A stretch of 64,000 bases of DNA from Opacimonas sp002292215 (GTDB lineage Bacteria > Pseudomonadota > Gammaproteobacteria > Enterobacterales > Alteromonadaceae), in contig OX044360.1 in the NCBI GenBank assembly GCA_943846745.1, positions 2,356,001 through 2,420,000 of the forward strand, given 5' to 3'. How positions within the stretch are numbered: the stretch's first letter is position 1; every line of letters begins with the position of its first letter. The position numbers and the translations under genes were made by a program. The notes under the pieces were generated by a model that saw only the letters and a program-made list of their open reading frames with translations, was not told where the DNA came from and made no database searches. Below, piece after piece: positions 42,173 to 52,309 of the stretch.

Positions 42173-45100
42173 ATGTTACACACGCAACTCTCTAATCCAA
42201 TCTGTCCGTTACGTCAAAAAATTCGTGATTTTTACCGTATTGATGAAGATCAAGCGGTCGATCATATTCTCCCTCAAGCAGAAGTAAACATGCGAGCACG
42301 CAGTCGTGCATGGGAACGTGCGCGCAAAATGGTACTACAAATTCGCCGTGAACAAGAACGCCATGGTGGAGTTGATGCTTTACTTAATGAATTTTCCTTA
42401 TCGACTGCCGAAGGTATAGTGTTGATGTGCTTAGCTGAAGCATTACTACGTGTACCAGATAAAGACACTCAAGATGAGTTGATCCGTGACAAATTAACTC
42501 AAGGCGAATGGACTCCGCATTTAGGCAATAGCGATTCGTTATTCGTTAACGTATCTGCATGGGGTTTGTTATTTACGGGTAACATGGTTGAGTATGCAGA
42601 CGAGAAGAAAAAAGCACAATTTGGGTTATTGAAAAAAACGATTGGTCGTTTAGGTGAGCCAGTAATTCGTAAGTCCATGACTATTGCCATGAAAGTCATG
42701 GGGCGTCAGTTCGTAATGGGTGAGACTATCAAAGCCGCTGTGAAGCGAGCTAAAAGTAAAGAGTCACATGGTTATGTGTATTCGTATGACATGTTAGGCG
42801 AAGGCGCACGAACTCAGGAGGATGCAGATCGCTATTATCAATCTTATGAGTCTGCAATTCATGTTATTGGTAAAGCTGCCAATGGCAAAGGACCGATTCA
42901 TTCTCCTGGTATTTCAGTCAAGTTATCGGCAATTCATCCTCGTTATGAATTTACGCATAGTGAGCGCGCACTGGCAGAGATCCCAGCAAAGCTAAAAGCG
43001 TTGTGTTTGTTAGCCAAGCAATATGATATTGGTTTAACCGTCGATGCTGAAGAATCAGAACGTTTAGATATTTCATTAGATATTATTGAAGTGGTATTTA
43101 GTGATCCAGAATTAGGTGATTGGGAAGGCTTCGGTTTAGCTGTCCAAGCTTACCAAAAGCGCGCTATTCATGTGATTGAGTGGTTGCGAGTACTAACCCA
43201 AACTGTAGGTCGTCGAATGATGGTTCGTTTGGTCAAAGGCGCTTATTGGGATAGCGAAATTAAGCACACCCAGCAAATGGGATTGGACGAATTTCCAGTA
43301 TTCACCCGCAAATCATCAACGGATGTGTCTTACCACGCATGTGCCAATAAATTACTCGATTATCGCGATACGATTTTTCCTCAGTTTGCTACACATAATG
43401 CTTACACCGCATCAGTGATCATTGAATTAGCGGGTGGTGATAGCATCAAACGCAATGAAGCAGGATTTGAGTTTCAATGTTTACATGGTATGGGGGATTC
43501 GCTGTATGACCAAGTCGTTAGAGAAGTCGGTATTCAATGTCGTGTATATGCCCCTGTAGGTGAACACGAAGATTTGCTTGCTTACCTGGTTCGTCGTTTA
43601 TTAGAAAACGGCGCGAACAGCTCCTTTGTCAATGCGATAGTCAATCCTGACTTACCGGTTGAGTCGTTATTATCTGATCCTGTGGAACGTACGCAGCGCC
43701 TAGCCAATAAAGCTAATCCACATATTGTTCGCTCCAAAGACATGTTTGGTGCTCTACGAATCAATTCAAAAGGACTCGATATCAATGATTCTCAGTCATT
43801 GATTCAATTACAGTTGGATATGAATCGTTGGGTCGATGAGCATATTCCTGTTATGGGGACGGTAGGTAATGCTACGCCAGTATTTAATCCTGCTAATTTG
43901 TCAGAGAAAGTCGGTGAATTAAATTATCAAGATGCACAAACCATGTTGGCTAAATTAGATACGGTTCAAGGTGCCTTTGCTGATTGGTCCGCGACTAATG
44001 TGACAGAACGTGCAGGGATTATCAATCGTATTGCGGATGCGTTAGAGCGTCATATGCCAGAGTTAATTGCTTTGTGCGTTAAAGAAGCTGGGAAAGTCAC
44101 CCAAGATAGCATTGATGAAATCCGTGAAGCCGTCGATTTTTGTCGTTATTATGCAGCTCAAGCGCAAATACTCGCTAACGATGAGCGTTTGCAGGCACGT
44201 GGTGTAATCTTATGTATTAGTCCGTGGAACTTCCCATTAGCAATTTTCTTGGGACAAATTGTTGCCGCCCTTGCAACAGGTAATACAGTATTAGCTAAAC
44301 CCGCAGAACAAACCAGTTTAATGGCATTGTTTACGTTGAATTTAATGCATTCCGTTGGTTTACCTGAAGGCACCGTCGAACTGATTATTGCTCCTGGACA
44401 AGGTGTCGGAGAAACATTATTACCTGATCCACGTATCAAGGCCGTCATGTTTACCGGCTCAACTCAAACCGGCACGTTAATATCTAAAATATTGGCACAA
44501 CGCGGCGGGGAACAAGTACCATTAATCGCCGAAACCGGTGGTCAAAATTGCATGATAGTTGACTCTACAGCCCTACCTGAGCAGGTCGTTGATGACGTAA
44601 TTGCCTCTGGTTTTCAATCGGCAGGGCAACGTTGTTCGGCAATGCGTGTGTTGTTTGTGCATGAAAAAATAGCAGACAATGTGATTCGCATGATCAAAGG
44701 CGCGTTGGCAGAATTACACATCGGCGATCCAGGCTCATTAGAAACAGATGTGGGTCCGGTGATTGACCCCAAAGCATTACACGCTTTGACCTCTCATGTT
44801 ACATACATGGACACGCAAATAAGTGCTAAGCGTGCTCAGTTACTTTATCAATCCGATCTTGGTTCCTTAGCAGAAAAAGGGCATTTCTTTGCACCAAGAC
44901 TGTATGAAATCGATCATATTGATGTACTAGAAAAAGAGGTGTTTGGTCCTGTAGTACATGTCATTCGCTTTAAAGGCAATGACGTTAATGGACTGGTAGA
45001 ACAAATTAATGCTACCGGTTTTGGTTTAACGATGGGGATACATACTCGGATTGAATCTCGAGCCGTAGAGTTAGCGCGATTATCGCGTGCTGGGAACATT

Positions 45101-45997
45101 TACATCAATCGCAATATGATTGGTGCAGTGGTTGGTGTGCAACCGTTTGGGGGGCGTGGTTTATCTGGAACCGGACCTAAAGCCGGTGGTCCTCATTATT
45201 TACCTCGTTTGTTACGAGAAGTGGCGACACCTAAAGCCACTCAAATTGTGGCCATTGATGATACCGATCCGGCGTTGCAATCTGATGCGCAGGCACATGT
45301 TGAAGCACAACTATTTATGAAACAAGCCCTAGCCATTGAAAATCCATGGCGCTTGACGTCACTCAATGACCGTATTTCAGCGGTACGTCAATTATTGGCG
45401 AAGATTGCCACCGTGGACTCGGTTGATGAATTTGCGGATGATTTAAATCACACCCTTGCTGCGGCACGCGATCAGTTAATTCATATAGAAAAACGTTTGC
45501 ATAAGCCGACAGAGTTACCTGGTCCAACGGGCGAATACAATGCTTTGTCATTGGAGCCACGTGGTGTGTTGATTTGTTTTGCAGATAAAGATGTTACTTT
45601 TGATTATTGGACATTATCGATTGTGACAGCATTGGCTACTGGAAATGTTGTGGTTGCGGTAGTATCAGACGTATTTTACGCTGAGGCGATGGCATTTCGA
45701 GATAAGTTAATTGCAACAGGTACCGATGCTGCTGTTTTGCAAGTGGCGAAATTACGTCATTTAGATGCATTATTACAAGATGAGCATCTTGCAGGTGTTG
45801 TGGTGGACAGTAATACAGATCGAAGTGCTTATATAGCAAGTATGCTAGCTAGTCGAAATGGTGCAATACTACCGGTGATTACGGCAGAATATAATGATAA
45901 TCTAATCCAACGTTTAGTCACTGAAAAAACCATCAGTATTGATACTACCGCATCTGGTGGTAACACTTCTCTGATGACTTTGGTAGATGATGAGTAA
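42173..45997 (+). CDS. putA: Bifunctional proline dehydrogenase / P5C dehydrogenase
   Basis: Oxidises proline to glutamate with channelling of pyrroline-5-carboxylate. The proline dehydrogenase barrel (about residues 150-550) has GPGISVKLSAIHPRY-like and VRLVKGAYWDSEIK segments. The aldehyde dehydrogenase part (about 570-1040) has CISPWNFPLAIFLGQ, AETGGQNCMIVDS and the catalytic Cys in SAGQRCSAMR. A third, degenerate ALDH-like domain follows, as in type B PutA. The start at 42173 follows AAAGGTGG; the open frame reaches a TTG at 42104. The 1274-residue protein lacks the N-terminal ribbon-helix-helix that makes E. coli PutA a repressor. Confidence 0.96.
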   Translation: MLHTQLSNPICPLRQKIRDFYRIDEDQAVDHILPQAEVNMRARSRAWERARKMVLQIRREQERHGGVDALLNEFSLSTAEGIVLMCLAEALLRVPDKDTQDELIRDKLTQGEWTPHLGNSDSLFVNVSAWGLLFTGNMVEYADEKKKAQFGLLKKTIGRLGEPVIRKSMTIAMKVMGRQFVMGETIKAAVKRAKSKESHGYVYSYDMLGEGARTQEDADRYYQSYESAIHVIGKAANGKGPIHSPGISVKLSAIHPRYEFTHSERALAEIPAKLKALCLLAKQYDIGLTVDAEESERLDISLDIIEVVFSDPELGDWEGFGLAVQAYQKRAIHVIEWLRVLTQTVGRRMMVRLVKGAYWDSEIKHTQQMGLDEFPVFTRKSSTDVSYHACANKLLDYRDTIFPQFATHNAYTASVIIELAGGDSIKRNEAGFEFQCLHGMGDSLYDQVVREVGIQCRVYAPVGEHEDLLAYLVRRLLENGANSSFVNAIVNPDLPVESLLSDPVERTQRLANKANPHIVRSKDMFGALRINSKGLDINDSQSLIQLQLDMNRWVDEHIPVMGTVGNATPVFNPANLSEKVGELNYQDAQTMLAKLDTVQGAFADWSATNVTERAGIINRIADALERHMPELIALCVKEAGKVTQDSIDEIREAVDFCRYYAAQAQILANDERLQARGVILCISPWNFPLAIFLGQIVAALATGNTVLAKPAEQTSLMALFTLNLMHSVGLPEGTVELIIAPGQGVGETLLPDPRIKAVMFTGSTQTGTLISKILAQRGGEQVPLIAETGGQNCMIVDSTALPEQVVDDVIASGFQSAGQRCSAMRVLFVHEKIADNVIRMIKGALAELHIGDPGSLETDVGPVIDPKALHALTSHVTYMDTQISAKRAQLLYQSDLGSLAEKGHFFAPRLYEIDHIDVLEKEVFGPVVHVIRFKGNDVNGLVEQINATGFGLTMGIHTRIESRAVELARLSRAGNIYINRNMIGAVVGVQPFGGRGLSGTGPKAGGPHYLPRLLREVATPKATQIVAIDDTDPALQSDAQAHVEAQLFMKQALAIENPWRLTSLNDRISAVRQLLAKIATVDSVDEFADDLNHTLAAARDQLIHIEKRLHKPTELPGPTGEYNALSLEPRGVLICFADKDVTFDYWTLSIVTALATGNVVVAVVSDVFYAEAMAFRDKLIATGTDAAVLQVAKLRHLDALLQDEHLAGVVVDSNTDRSAYIASMLASRNGAILPVITAEYNDNLIQRLVTEKTISIDTTASGGNTSLMTLVDDE

Positions 45998-45999
45998 GT

Positions 46000-47514
46000 A
46001 TGCCTAAAAAAATCCAAACGCCGATGGAAGTCGAATTAAAATTAATTGCGTTAAATAATCCACTGCTTGCCTTCGAAGAACAGGTGTTACCCCTGTTAGA
46101 TGGGCAAGTGGAGGTGTCTAAAAAGACCTTGAAAAATCAATATTTTGATACGCCAGAGCAGCTTTTACGCCAAAATAAAATGGGCTTACGTGTGCGCTCA
46201 ACTAATGACTTACACGAACAAACATTAAAAATGAAAGGCACGACTGTCGGTGGGTTACATCAACGTCCTGAGTTTAATCTGCCGTTGGCCACAGCGAATG
46301 TCGATATCCGCTTATTTGATAACGAAATATGGCCTGTCACTTTTGATATTAATCAAATACAAAATAGTTTAGGACCGTTGTTTACTACTCATTTTCATCG
46401 CACAACGTATCGTATAAATGATGCTGAAGGCAATGATTTTGAAGTGGTATTTGATGTTGGAGAAGTTGCTACTGATAAAGACCAGCATCCAATTAATGAG
46501 ATTGAGCTGGAGTTAATCAAAGGTAAACCGAATGCATTATTTTCTTTAGCAAATATTATCGCTCAACATTGTGATGTGCGGGTTAATAATTTGACCAAAG
46601 CGGCGTATGGGTATGCGTTGGTGAGTGGTAAAGCGTTACAACCTAAAAAAATGGCTTATGTGTTACCTATCGTTCGTAACGCATCCACTGAGCAAGCTTT
46701 TGAGTCAGCGGTTGCCTATGCTTTACAGCATTGGCAGCATAATCAAACTGTGTATGTAGAAACTTATCGACTGCAAGCCTTAACTGAAATGGTGCGTTCG
46801 ATTCGTCTGTTGCTGCAAGTGTTTTCGTTATACTTACCCGTTTTACAGTGCAAAGAACTATTAGAACTACATCGAGATTTGATCAAGTTTTTGCAAAAAC
46901 TACAATGGCAAGATGAGATCCATGCCATCCGCTATTTACGTTCGCGCAAAGGGCCTTTTAGCAAACGTTTAAATAAAGACTCAGCCTTAATGAGTTATTT
47001 ACAAGGTCGTAAAGAAGGGCTACTGAATGCACATGCACCACAAGATATTATTTTTTCTAAGCAATCTGCGAGTATTCAACTGAAAACTGCTGCATTGTTG
47101 TTAAACCGCCCTTGGCGTGAAAGTGCGCATGGCTTTGATGCGCCAGTATTAGAGCATGCACATGGTTGGTTATCACAAGGGTGGCAAACGCTACTTCAGG
47201 CGATGCCAAATAAAACAATGCAAGCCCCACAATACCTATCTGCACAAGTAATATTGCGACAAACGTTACTGAATGGATTTATGTTGGCAGGATTATTTGA
47301 TGAAGGACGAGAAGGCTTTCGGGCACCTTGGTTAGATTTAGCGATTGGAATGGAAGAATTGAACGCGTTGGCATTGTTACAGCAAATTTTACAAGAGACA
47401 GATTTAGATGATAAGACAGATTTACTTAAGTGGACATCAGATAAAACCAATGCATTATTGAATGTAATGGAAATGACAAGGAATGTGGCATTAAATGCCG
47501 AAGTATATTGGTAA
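46000..47514 (+). CDS. CYTH-CHAD protein, inorganic triphosphatase YgiF-like
   Basis: Begins with a CYTH triphosphate tunnel domain (EVELKL, the ExExK motif, then KNQYFDTPEQLLRQNKMGLRVR and EIELELIKG), which in E. coli YgiF hydrolyses tripolyphosphate. The C-terminal half is a CHAD helical domain rich in His and Arg (ELHRDLIKFLQKL, IRYLRSRKGPFSKRL), expected to bind polyphosphate. The 504 residues compare with 433 in E. coli. It starts 2 bp after putA, so translational coupling is likely; an internal ATG at 46024 closer to the motif is possible but lacks a ribosome site. Confidence 0.9.
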   Translation: MPKKIQTPMEVELKLIALNNPLLAFEEQVLPLLDGQVEVSKKTLKNQYFDTPEQLLRQNKMGLRVRSTNDLHEQTLKMKGTTVGGLHQRPEFNLPLATANVDIRLFDNEIWPVTFDINQIQNSLGPLFTTHFHRTTYRINDAEGNDFEVVFDVGEVATDKDQHPINEIELELIKGKPNALFSLANIIAQHCDVRVNNLTKAAYGYALVSGKALQPKKMAYVLPIVRNASTEQAFESAVAYALQHWQHNQTVYVETYRLQALTEMVRSIRLLLQVFSLYLPVLQCKELLELHRDLIKFLQKLQWQDEIHAIRYLRSRKGPFSKRLNKDSALMSYLQGRKEGLLNAHAPQDIIFSKQSASIQLKTAALLLNRPWRESAHGFDAPVLEHAHGWLSQGWQTLLQAMPNKTMQAPQYLSAQVILRQTLLNGFMLAGLFDEGREGFRAPWLDLAIGMEELNALALLQQILQETDLDDKTDLLKWTSDKTNALLNVMEMTRNVALNAEVYW

Positions 47515-47526
47515 AAAAAGCATCAG

Positions 47527-47555
47527 TTAACAAAATACCTTTTTTTTGCTATACT
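47527..47555 (+). promoter_or_regulatory. Sigma-70-type promoter for the 53-residue ORF
   Basis: TTAACA, exactly 17 bp, then TATACT: a near-consensus promoter. It lies 34 bp upstream of the small ORF at 47589 and just after the CYTH-CHAD stop. Confidence 0.6.
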
Positions 47556-47588
47556 TATAACGAAAGGAAATATTAAAAGGGCAATATT

Positions 47589-47750
47589 ATGAAATTATCA
47601 AAGTTATTTAAACGCAGAAGTAAATACGCACCCATTGCATTTTTGGGCCGTAAAAAAATTGAAAAAATCTTAGATGCAGATATCGAGAAACTCAACAAAA
47701 AGCCGAAAGCTGTAGAGGCGAAAGCATCCGAATCTAGCGATACGCTATAA
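47589..47750 (+). CDS. Small basic protein of unknown function (53 residues)
   Basis: The ORF MKLSKLFKRRSKYAPIAFLG continues with RKKIEKILDADIEKLNKKPK and a Ser/Glu-rich end. The first 40 residues are strongly basic and amphipathic; no signal peptide or membrane helix is seen. AAAAGGG lies eight bases before the ATG and a well-formed promoter is present upstream, so expression is likely. It is convergent with mutH, 16 bp away. I recognise no family; nucleic-acid or ribosome binding is a guess from its charge. Confidence 0.6.
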   Translation: MKLSKLFKRRSKYAPIAFLGRKKIEKILDADIEKLNKKPKAVEAKASESSDTL

Positions 47751-47766
47751 GGCTTTTACCAGCCAC

Positions 47767-48489
47767 TTATAAGCCAAAAGCTCGATTAATAATCGCTTGT
47801 GTAAATGGCTTACGTAAATAAAATCCTCTTGGTCGGGTTTGTATAGTCTGACCGTCACTGCCAATTGCATCCGTTAAGGCCCTGCCATTGGCAGCTTTGG
47901 GGCGAATGTGTAATGCTTCGCCCATTTTAGCTGTTATTTGTTCTACCTTCCCCAAACTAATTAATTCCATTAACTCTTCCCAATCGTGCGCTAGCAGGGC
48001 TGATTCTTGTTCGCTAGGTTGCCATAGGATTGGCATGCCTAGTTGTCGTTCACGAGGTGGGATGGCGCGTTCACCTACTACTGGAATAAATAATACCTGT
48101 GAGAGTTTATTGCGTACGGCACTGGTCTGCCATTGCTCGGCAATATGGGCTAACAGATGGACATAGCATACATAAGTCGTTTCTAATACTTGTCCTTGTT
48201 GATCAATTGGGATGGTTTTAAGCTCTATCCCTAATTCAGGAAAATCTTGCTGTTGCTTTGAACCTGCACTGGCACCAAGCCATAATTCAATTAATTGACC
48301 GGTAAATCCTTTATGTTGCTTAAAATGTTCAGGCACGACAACGTCCGCGCTATCACCTAATTCGCCTAACGTTCGCCCAGCAATTATTTCTGCACGGGCA
48401 AACAATTCTGCAGCACTTGCCGGCGGCATAGTCGGAGGGCGATGGTTAGATGCATCAATATAAGGCTGATTAGCTGTGCTTTTAGTCAT
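47767..48489 (-). CDS. mutH: DNA mismatch repair endonuclease MutH
   Basis: Nicks the unmethylated strand at hemimethylated GATC sites after activation by MutS and MutL. The nuclease core DFPELGIELKTIPI carries the D-(X)n-E-X-K residues; GFTGQLIELWLGASAGSK and PRGFYLRKPFTQAI are conserved. The 240 residues compare with 229 in E. coli. The gene is divergent from rppH, as in E. coli. Its presence implies a Dam-directed repair system in this organism. Confidence 0.96.
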   Translation of the reverse strand: MTKSTANQPYIDASNHRPPTMPPASAAELFARAEIIAGRTLGELGDSADVVVPEHFKQHKGFTGQLIELWLGASAGSKQQQDFPELGIELKTIPIDQQGQVLETTYVCYVHLLAHIAEQWQTSAVRNKLSQVLFIPVVGERAIPPRERQLGMPILWQPSEQESALLAHDWEELMELISLGKVEQITAKMGEALHIRPKAANGRALTDAIGSDGQTIQTRPRGFYLRKPFTQAIINRAFGL

Positions 48490-48583
48490 TTATTTCTTTG
48501 ATAAGTGTCAGTTATTACTAGGAAAAGATAGTGGTTTATGAAAGAATGTCAACATATTAAATATTCACCGAATTGGTTTCCAA

Positions 48584-49162
48584 GTGATAGATACTGAAGG
48601 ATTCCGTGCCAATGTCGGTATTATTATCTGCAATAAACAGGGGCAGGTTTTTTGGGCGCGTCGTTACGGCCAACATTCGTGGCAATTTCCACAAGGTGGA
48701 ATTGATATAGGCGAAAACCCTGAGCAGGCAATGTATCGTGAATTGCATGAAGAAGTAGGTCTCAAACCTGCTGATGTGGAACTGTTAGGGGTAACCCGAA
48801 ACTGGATCCGCTATAAGTTACCTAAGCGGTTGATTCGTTCAGGCACTCAACCTGTGTGTATCGGTCAAAAGCAAAAGTGGTATTTGTTGCGTCTAACTTG
48901 CGAAGAAAAAGATGTGGATGTATTGCACTCATCCCATCCTGAATTTGATGATTGGCGCTGGACTAGCTTTTGGTATCCCATTCGTAATGTTGTCTCATTT
49001 AAACGTGAAGTCTATCGTCGGGCGCTTAAAGAGCTGATGCCATTTGTATTTAACGGATTAAAACAACAAGTCAAAACCGAACAAAAAACAACACAAAAGC
49101 AGAATCCCAATAGGTCAGCACGTCGCAATAAGACACGCAGAAAAAAGCGGCCTACTAATTAG
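48584..49162 (+). CDS. rppH: RNA pyrophosphohydrolase RppH
   Basis: Nudix hydrolase that removes pyrophosphate from mRNA 5' ends, opening them to RNase E. The start is a GTG giving MIDTEGFRANVGIIICN, in register with E. coli RppH. The Nudix box GGIDIGENPEQAMYRELHEE is complete, followed by NWIRYKLPKRLIR and CIGQKQKWYLLRL. The 192 residues exceed the 176 of E. coli by a very basic tail (RSARRNKTRRKKR). No strong ribosome site precedes the start. It heads the conserved series rppH-ptsP-TSUP-lgt-thyA. Confidence 0.96.
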   Translation: MIDTEGFRANVGIIICNKQGQVFWARRYGQHSWQFPQGGIDIGENPEQAMYRELHEEVGLKPADVELLGVTRNWIRYKLPKRLIRSGTQPVCIGQKQKWYLLRLTCEEKDVDVLHSSHPEFDDWRWTSFWYPIRNVVSFKREVYRRALKELMPFVFNGLKQQVKTEQKTTQKQNPNRSARRNKTRRKKRPTN

Positions 49163-49195
49163 CTCATTGATTTTTTTCTTGGAGAATGAATTAAG

Positions 49196-51478
49196 ATGCT
49201 CACGACCTTAAAGCAAATTGTACAAGAAGTCAGCCGCACGCCGGGCTTAGACGCGGCCTTAAATCGTTTAGTTACTCTGGTTAAAGCGGCAATGGAAGTT
49301 GATTCGTGTTCTATTTATTTAGCCAATTATGAAAAGCAACACTTAGTGTTAACTGCAACTAACGGCCTCGATCCTAATGCAGTGGGAAAAGTGTGCATCG
49401 GTTTTTCAGAAGGTTTAATCGGGTTAGTGGGGCAACGAGAAGAACCCTTAAATATTGAAAACGCGCACGAGCATCCTCGCTTTAAGCATTACCCTGAAGT
49501 AAAAGAAGAAGAATACAATGCATTTTTAGGCACCCCAATCATTTACCAACGTAAAGTGCTGGGGGTGATGACGATGCAGCAAAAAGACATGCGCCGTTTT
49601 TCACCTGATGAAGAAGCTTTCCTGGTTACGCTTGCGACACAAATTGCATTAGAAATTGCTAATGCCGATATGCTTGGCGAATTGATTCAATCCGAAAGTT
49701 TAGCATTACCTTCAGGTCCTAAAACCGTCAATGGCGTGCCAGGAGCGAATGGGCTAGCAATGGGGATTGGTTTTGGTTGGAATCAACAAGTCTCGTTGAG
49801 CAACTTAGTTAATCGCCGCCATAAAAATGAAGCGTATGAAATTATTGCTTATCGCGATGCGGTTGATATTACTCGTGCAGAAGTGAAACAACTGTCGGCT
49901 GGCTTAGACGAGTCATTACCGGATGATATTAAAGCGATTTTCACCATGTACGATCAGCTTCTGGATGCGAGTAGTTTAGGGCGTGAAGTCGAACAGCAAA
50001 TCAAGGAAGGCTGGAATGCCGCGACGAGTTTAAAAATTGTTATCGAAAACTATGCCGCTCGGTTCAAGGCAATGCAAGATCCCTACATGCAAGAGCGGGC
50101 TGTTGATATTATCGACCTATCGAATCGCATTTTAGGATATATATTAAACCCGACAAAACAAGCGCGACAATTTCCAGATAAACCGTTTATTTTGGTCGCA
50201 ACAGAAATAACAGCATCGATGTTAGCTGAGTGTCCAAGTGATATGCTCAAAGGGGTTATTTCTATCCATGGGTCACAGAACTCACATGCCGCAATCTTAG
50301 CTCGCGCGTTGGGTGTGCCAGCCATTATGGGGATCTCGTCCGTATTGCCTTCATTGCTTGATAATAAAATGTTATTGATTGATGGCTATGCCGGCGCAAT
50401 AACGATTGCACCAGGACCTCAACAAGCTCGTGAGTTTCAGCAGCTGATCAATGAAGAACAATTACTGTATGCCAAAATTGACGCTCTGGGCAATGAGCCG
50501 TCGATTACCCAAGATCATCATGAAATGCATTTGTATGTGAATACGGGTTTAGCGGTGAAACATGATTTGGCAGATAATGATAATATTAAAGGGGTAGGAT
50601 TGTTTCGTACTGAAATCCCTTTTATGCAAAGTGATTATTTTCCTCCGGAACAAGAACAATATGAATTGTATCGTAGTATTTTACAAGTCAATCCAGACAA
50701 AGATATTACGATGCGTACATTGGATGTCGGCGGAGATAAACCGTTATCTTATTTGCCGATTGTTGAGGATAATCCCTTTTTGGGATGGCGTGGAATTCGC
50801 TTAACTCTTGATCAACCAGAAATATTTTTAGTTCAAGCACGCGCAATGATCCGTGCCAGTGAAGATTTTACCAATCTGCAAATCATGTTACCTATGATTA
50901 CGACTGTTTCAGAGGTGAAAGAAGCTAAGCGGTTACTCAAACAAGCTTTTTTTGAAGTCAAAGAAGAATCAAACGATCCACATTCAACGTTAATGATGCC
51001 CAAATTAGGGATCATGCTAGAAGTACCAGCGGTGGTGTATCAATTACCACAGCTAGCTAAATTGGTGGATTTTTTCTCTGTAGGTACTAATGATTTAACC
51101 CAGTATTTATTAGCGGTTGATCGAAATAATCCTCGTGTATCATCTTTGTATAACAGTTTTCATCCATCAGTATTAGCGGTGCTACAAACTATTGTAACGC
51201 AGGCTAATACCCTTAATAAACCGATTACTGTGTGTGGGGAGTTGGCTGGTGATCCGTCTGGAGCTGTATTATTGATGGCAATGGGTTATCAAAAACTCAG
51301 TATGAACGCATATAATATTCGTAAAATTAACTGGGTTATCCGAAGTATTGAGCTTGAGCAAGCACAACAATTATTAAGTGAAGTCATACAGCTTGAAGAC
51401 GCATGTGATGTAAAAAACCAAGTCGAGGCCTTTTTAGAAGCTCATGGCTTAGGCGGTTTAGTGCGTGCCGGTGGCTAA
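49196..51478 (+). CDS. ptsP: Nitrogen-PTS phosphoenolpyruvate phosphotransferase (EI-Ntr)
   Basis: First component of the regulatory PTS-Ntr chain, passing phosphate from PEP to NPr and EIIA-Ntr. An N-terminal GAF domain (about residues 1-165, VDSCSIYLANYE, AFLGTPIIYQRKVLGVM) precedes the enzyme I body: the phosphorylated His in GSQNSHAAILARA, the PEP-binding VGLFRTEIPFM and GWRGIRLTLD, and the active-site Cys loop ITVCGELAGDP. The 760 residues compare with 748 in E. coli. The position after rppH matches E. coli. Confidence 0.96.
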   Translation: MLTTLKQIVQEVSRTPGLDAALNRLVTLVKAAMEVDSCSIYLANYEKQHLVLTATNGLDPNAVGKVCIGFSEGLIGLVGQREEPLNIENAHEHPRFKHYPEVKEEEYNAFLGTPIIYQRKVLGVMTMQQKDMRRFSPDEEAFLVTLATQIALEIANADMLGELIQSESLALPSGPKTVNGVPGANGLAMGIGFGWNQQVSLSNLVNRRHKNEAYEIIAYRDAVDITRAEVKQLSAGLDESLPDDIKAIFTMYDQLLDASSLGREVEQQIKEGWNAATSLKIVIENYAARFKAMQDPYMQERAVDIIDLSNRILGYILNPTKQARQFPDKPFILVATEITASMLAECPSDMLKGVISIHGSQNSHAAILARALGVPAIMGISSVLPSLLDNKMLLIDGYAGAITIAPGPQQAREFQQLINEEQLLYAKIDALGNEPSITQDHHEMHLYVNTGLAVKHDLADNDNIKGVGLFRTEIPFMQSDYFPPEQEQYELYRSILQVNPDKDITMRTLDVGGDKPLSYLPIVEDNPFLGWRGIRLTLDQPEIFLVQARAMIRASEDFTNLQIMLPMITTVSEVKEAKRLLKQAFFEVKEESNDPHSTLMMPKLGIMLEVPAVVYQLPQLAKLVDFFSVGTNDLTQYLLAVDRNNPRVSSLYNSFHPSVLAVLQTIVTQANTLNKPITVCGELAGDPSGAVLLMAMGYQKLSMNAYNIRKINWVIRSIELEQAQQLLSEVIQLEDACDVKNQVEAFLEAHGLGGLVRAGG

Positions 51479-51499
51479 TTTGTTAAAAGAATTCTATCT

Positions 51500-52306
51500 A
51501 TGAGTCCAGAACTAAGTATTTTAGTTATCTGTATTGGTGTCGGCAGCATTGTCGGATTGAGTGCTGGTTTGTTAGGGATTGGTGGTGGCTTGATTATTGT
51601 TCCAGCATTGACTTATTTACTGAGTCATTTTTTGGGAATATCGCCATTTGATGCGATTATCATTGCGATTGCAACATCGTTATCTACGATTATTTTAACC
51701 GGCTTTTCTGCCTCAGCTGCCCATTATAAATTAGGCAACTTAGATAAGCATGTCATTGTTTTTACTGGTTTAGGCATAGCGGTGGGAGCGAGTATCGGTG
51801 GTTATGTTGCCAGTGCTATCCCTGGACAATATCTAAAAGCGACGTTTGCAGTGCTAGTCATGGCTGTTGCCATATATATGATTTTTGGTAAAAAATCGGC
51901 GTCACGCTTTGCCGCAAATCGGGCAATATTGTCTTTAGCTGGATTAAAAACGGGCTTCATATCTGCGTTAATGGGAATTGGCGGAGGAGCGATTTTAGTT
52001 CCAGTATTGGTTTTTTTCCAAGTTGATATTCGTAAAGCAATCGGCTGTGCGGCAGTCAGCGGATTGATAATCGCTATTTTTGGCACCACCAGTTTTATTA
52101 TTGCCGGATGGAATGTGCCTGATTTACCAGCCTATTCTTTTGGTTATGTTTATTTACCAGCAACCCTAGGCATTGTGCTCAGTTCTGTATTTACCGCACC
52201 AATTGGTGTTAAACTAGGTTATTCAATGGATACCCAAAAGCTCAAGCGAATTTTCGCTGTGTTTATGGTATTAGTCAGTATTCGCATGTTGATAGGAATC
52301 ATATAA
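51500..52306 (+). CDS. TSUP-family (TauE/SafE) membrane transporter
   Basis: A 268-residue integral membrane protein with about eight helices and the duplicated glycine-rich motif of the family: AGLLGIGGGLIIVPALTYLL in the first half and ALMGIGGGAILVPVLVF in the second. Family members export or import sulfur-containing anions such as sulfite or sulfoacetate; the cargo here is unknown. It lies 21 bp after ptsP and 3 bp before lgt, an arrangement common in related gammaproteobacteria, so it is probably part of the same operon. Confidence 0.93.
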   Translation: MSPELSILVICIGVGSIVGLSAGLLGIGGGLIIVPALTYLLSHFLGISPFDAIIIAIATSLSTIILTGFSASAAHYKLGNLDKHVIVFTGLGIAVGASIGGYVASAIPGQYLKATFAVLVMAVAIYMIFGKKSASRFAANRAILSLAGLKTGFISALMGIGGGAILVPVLVFFQVDIRKAIGCAAVSGLIIAIFGTTSFIIAGWNVPDLPAYSFGYVYLPATLGIVLSSVFTAPIGVKLGYSMDTQKLKRIFAVFMVLVSIRMLIGII

Positions 52307-52309
52307 ACC

